From contig NZ_KB913024.1 of the NCBI RefSeq assembly GCF_000384035.1, forward strand, positions 1,193,655-1,257,654: 64,000 nt of DNA. Reading direction: 5' to 3'. Under the pieces are notes generated by a model. That model was not told the DNA's origin and made no database searches. It was given only the letters and a program-made list of their open reading frames with translations. Below are positions 63,960 through 64,000 of the stretch, in pieces (within the stretch, counting starts at the first letter, position 1; each line of letters opens with the position of its first letter). The position numbers and the translations under genes were made by a program. The stretch is from Actinopolyspora mortivallis DSM 44261 (GTDB lineage Bacteria; Actinomycetota; Actinomycetes; Mycobacteriales; Pseudonocardiaceae).

Positions 63960-64000
63960 ATGCGCCGGATCATGGGAACCGAGGTGGAGTACGGGATCAC
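63960..64000 (+). CDS. dop: Pup deamidase Dop (first 13 codons, truncated by window end)
   Basis: ATG 63960 opens MRRIMGTEVEYGI, the start of the Dop/PafA family. The GTEVEYGI form is that of Dop; PafA reads closer to GIETEFG. Dop deamidates or removes Pup in the proteasome pathway. Its position just beyond arc agrees with the mpa-dop-pup order in mycobacteria, with two extra genes inserted here. Only the N-terminus is visible, so catalytic completeness cannot be judged. Confidence 0.75.
   Translation, partial: MRRIMGTEVEYGI

Overview
The window is chromosomal DNA from a high-GC actinomycete. Evidence for this is the mycothiol ligase gene mshC, the Pup-proteasome genes (ARC/Mpa ATPase and the first codons of dop), an MptB-type mannosyltransferase, a roadblock/DUF742/GTPase 'conservon', frequent GTG starts, and many genes that begin 6-8 nt after a TAnnnT box (leaderless transcripts). 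From memory, two blocks follow the Mycobacterium tuberculosis gene order: tal-tkt ... qor ... ctaA-ABC-mptB-sufR-B-D-C-S-U-T ... ABC-F/small HTH/echA (Rv1448c-Rv1473A), and mshC ... PAC2 ... hisE ... RecB-like nuclease-trmI-mpa-dop (Rv2130c-Rv2112c). MptB argues for the Corynebacteriales/Pseudonocardiales side, so I suggest a Pseudonocardiales member (Actinopolyspora/Saccharopolyspora-like). That placement is inference. No tRNA, rRNA, CRISPR array, insertion sequence or prophage was seen.

Layout. 1-7.5 kb: pgi (partial), tal and tkt on the minus strand, then a DUF2157-like membrane protein, a DedA protein and a truncated hemoglobin. 7.5-16 kb: quinone oxidoreductase, a small unknown, an ATP-grasp enzyme, a MarR/GbsR-type regulator with clustered GAAAC/GTTTC half-sites, heme A synthase, an ABC exporter pair with an SCO6745-family gene, and mptB. 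16.2-22.8 kb: the complete iron-sulfur assembly operon sufR-sufB-sufD-sufC-sufS-sufU-sufT, closed by a 15-bp-stem terminator. 22.9-34.1 kb: an EAL-CBS-GGDDF protein, an orphan lycopene cyclase, a dGTPase, an acVLRF1-type peptidyl-tRNA hydrolase, an ABC-F ATPase with a long structured leader, a 69-residue HTH protein, a crotonase with Gln in place of one catalytic Glu, a UPF0309-type SIS protein and an Imm1-like protein.

34.1-40.5 kb: an M55 D-aminopeptidase divergent from a four-gene dipeptide/oligopeptide ABC importer whose binding protein is tethered by a C-terminal membrane helix and whose two ATPases are fused. 40.5-46.2 kb: a P-loop-degenerate uridine-kinase-like protein, an S66 LD-carboxypeptidase, DUF3090, an SCO1664-family kinase-like protein, an MBL-fold hydrolase and mshC. 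46.8-50.8 kb: a conservon (soluble ATPase, roadblock, DUF742, small GTPase) followed by a StyA-type flavin monooxygenase. 50.9-64 kb: PAC2, a HAD phosphatase behind a 20-codon leaderless ORF, hisE, a VOC protein, an acyl-CoA thioesterase, a RecB-like Fe-S nuclease, a site-2 protease, trmI, two tandem membrane-anchored secreted-domain proteins, the proteasome ATPase ARC, an aldo/keto reductase, a Nudix hydrolase and the start of dop.

The strongest leads for something poorly described are the conservon coupled to a StyA-like monooxygenase with no adjacent reductase, the VLRF1/ABC-F/small-HTH translation-stress cluster with its putative attenuator leader, and the leaderless mini-ORF in front of the HAD gene.
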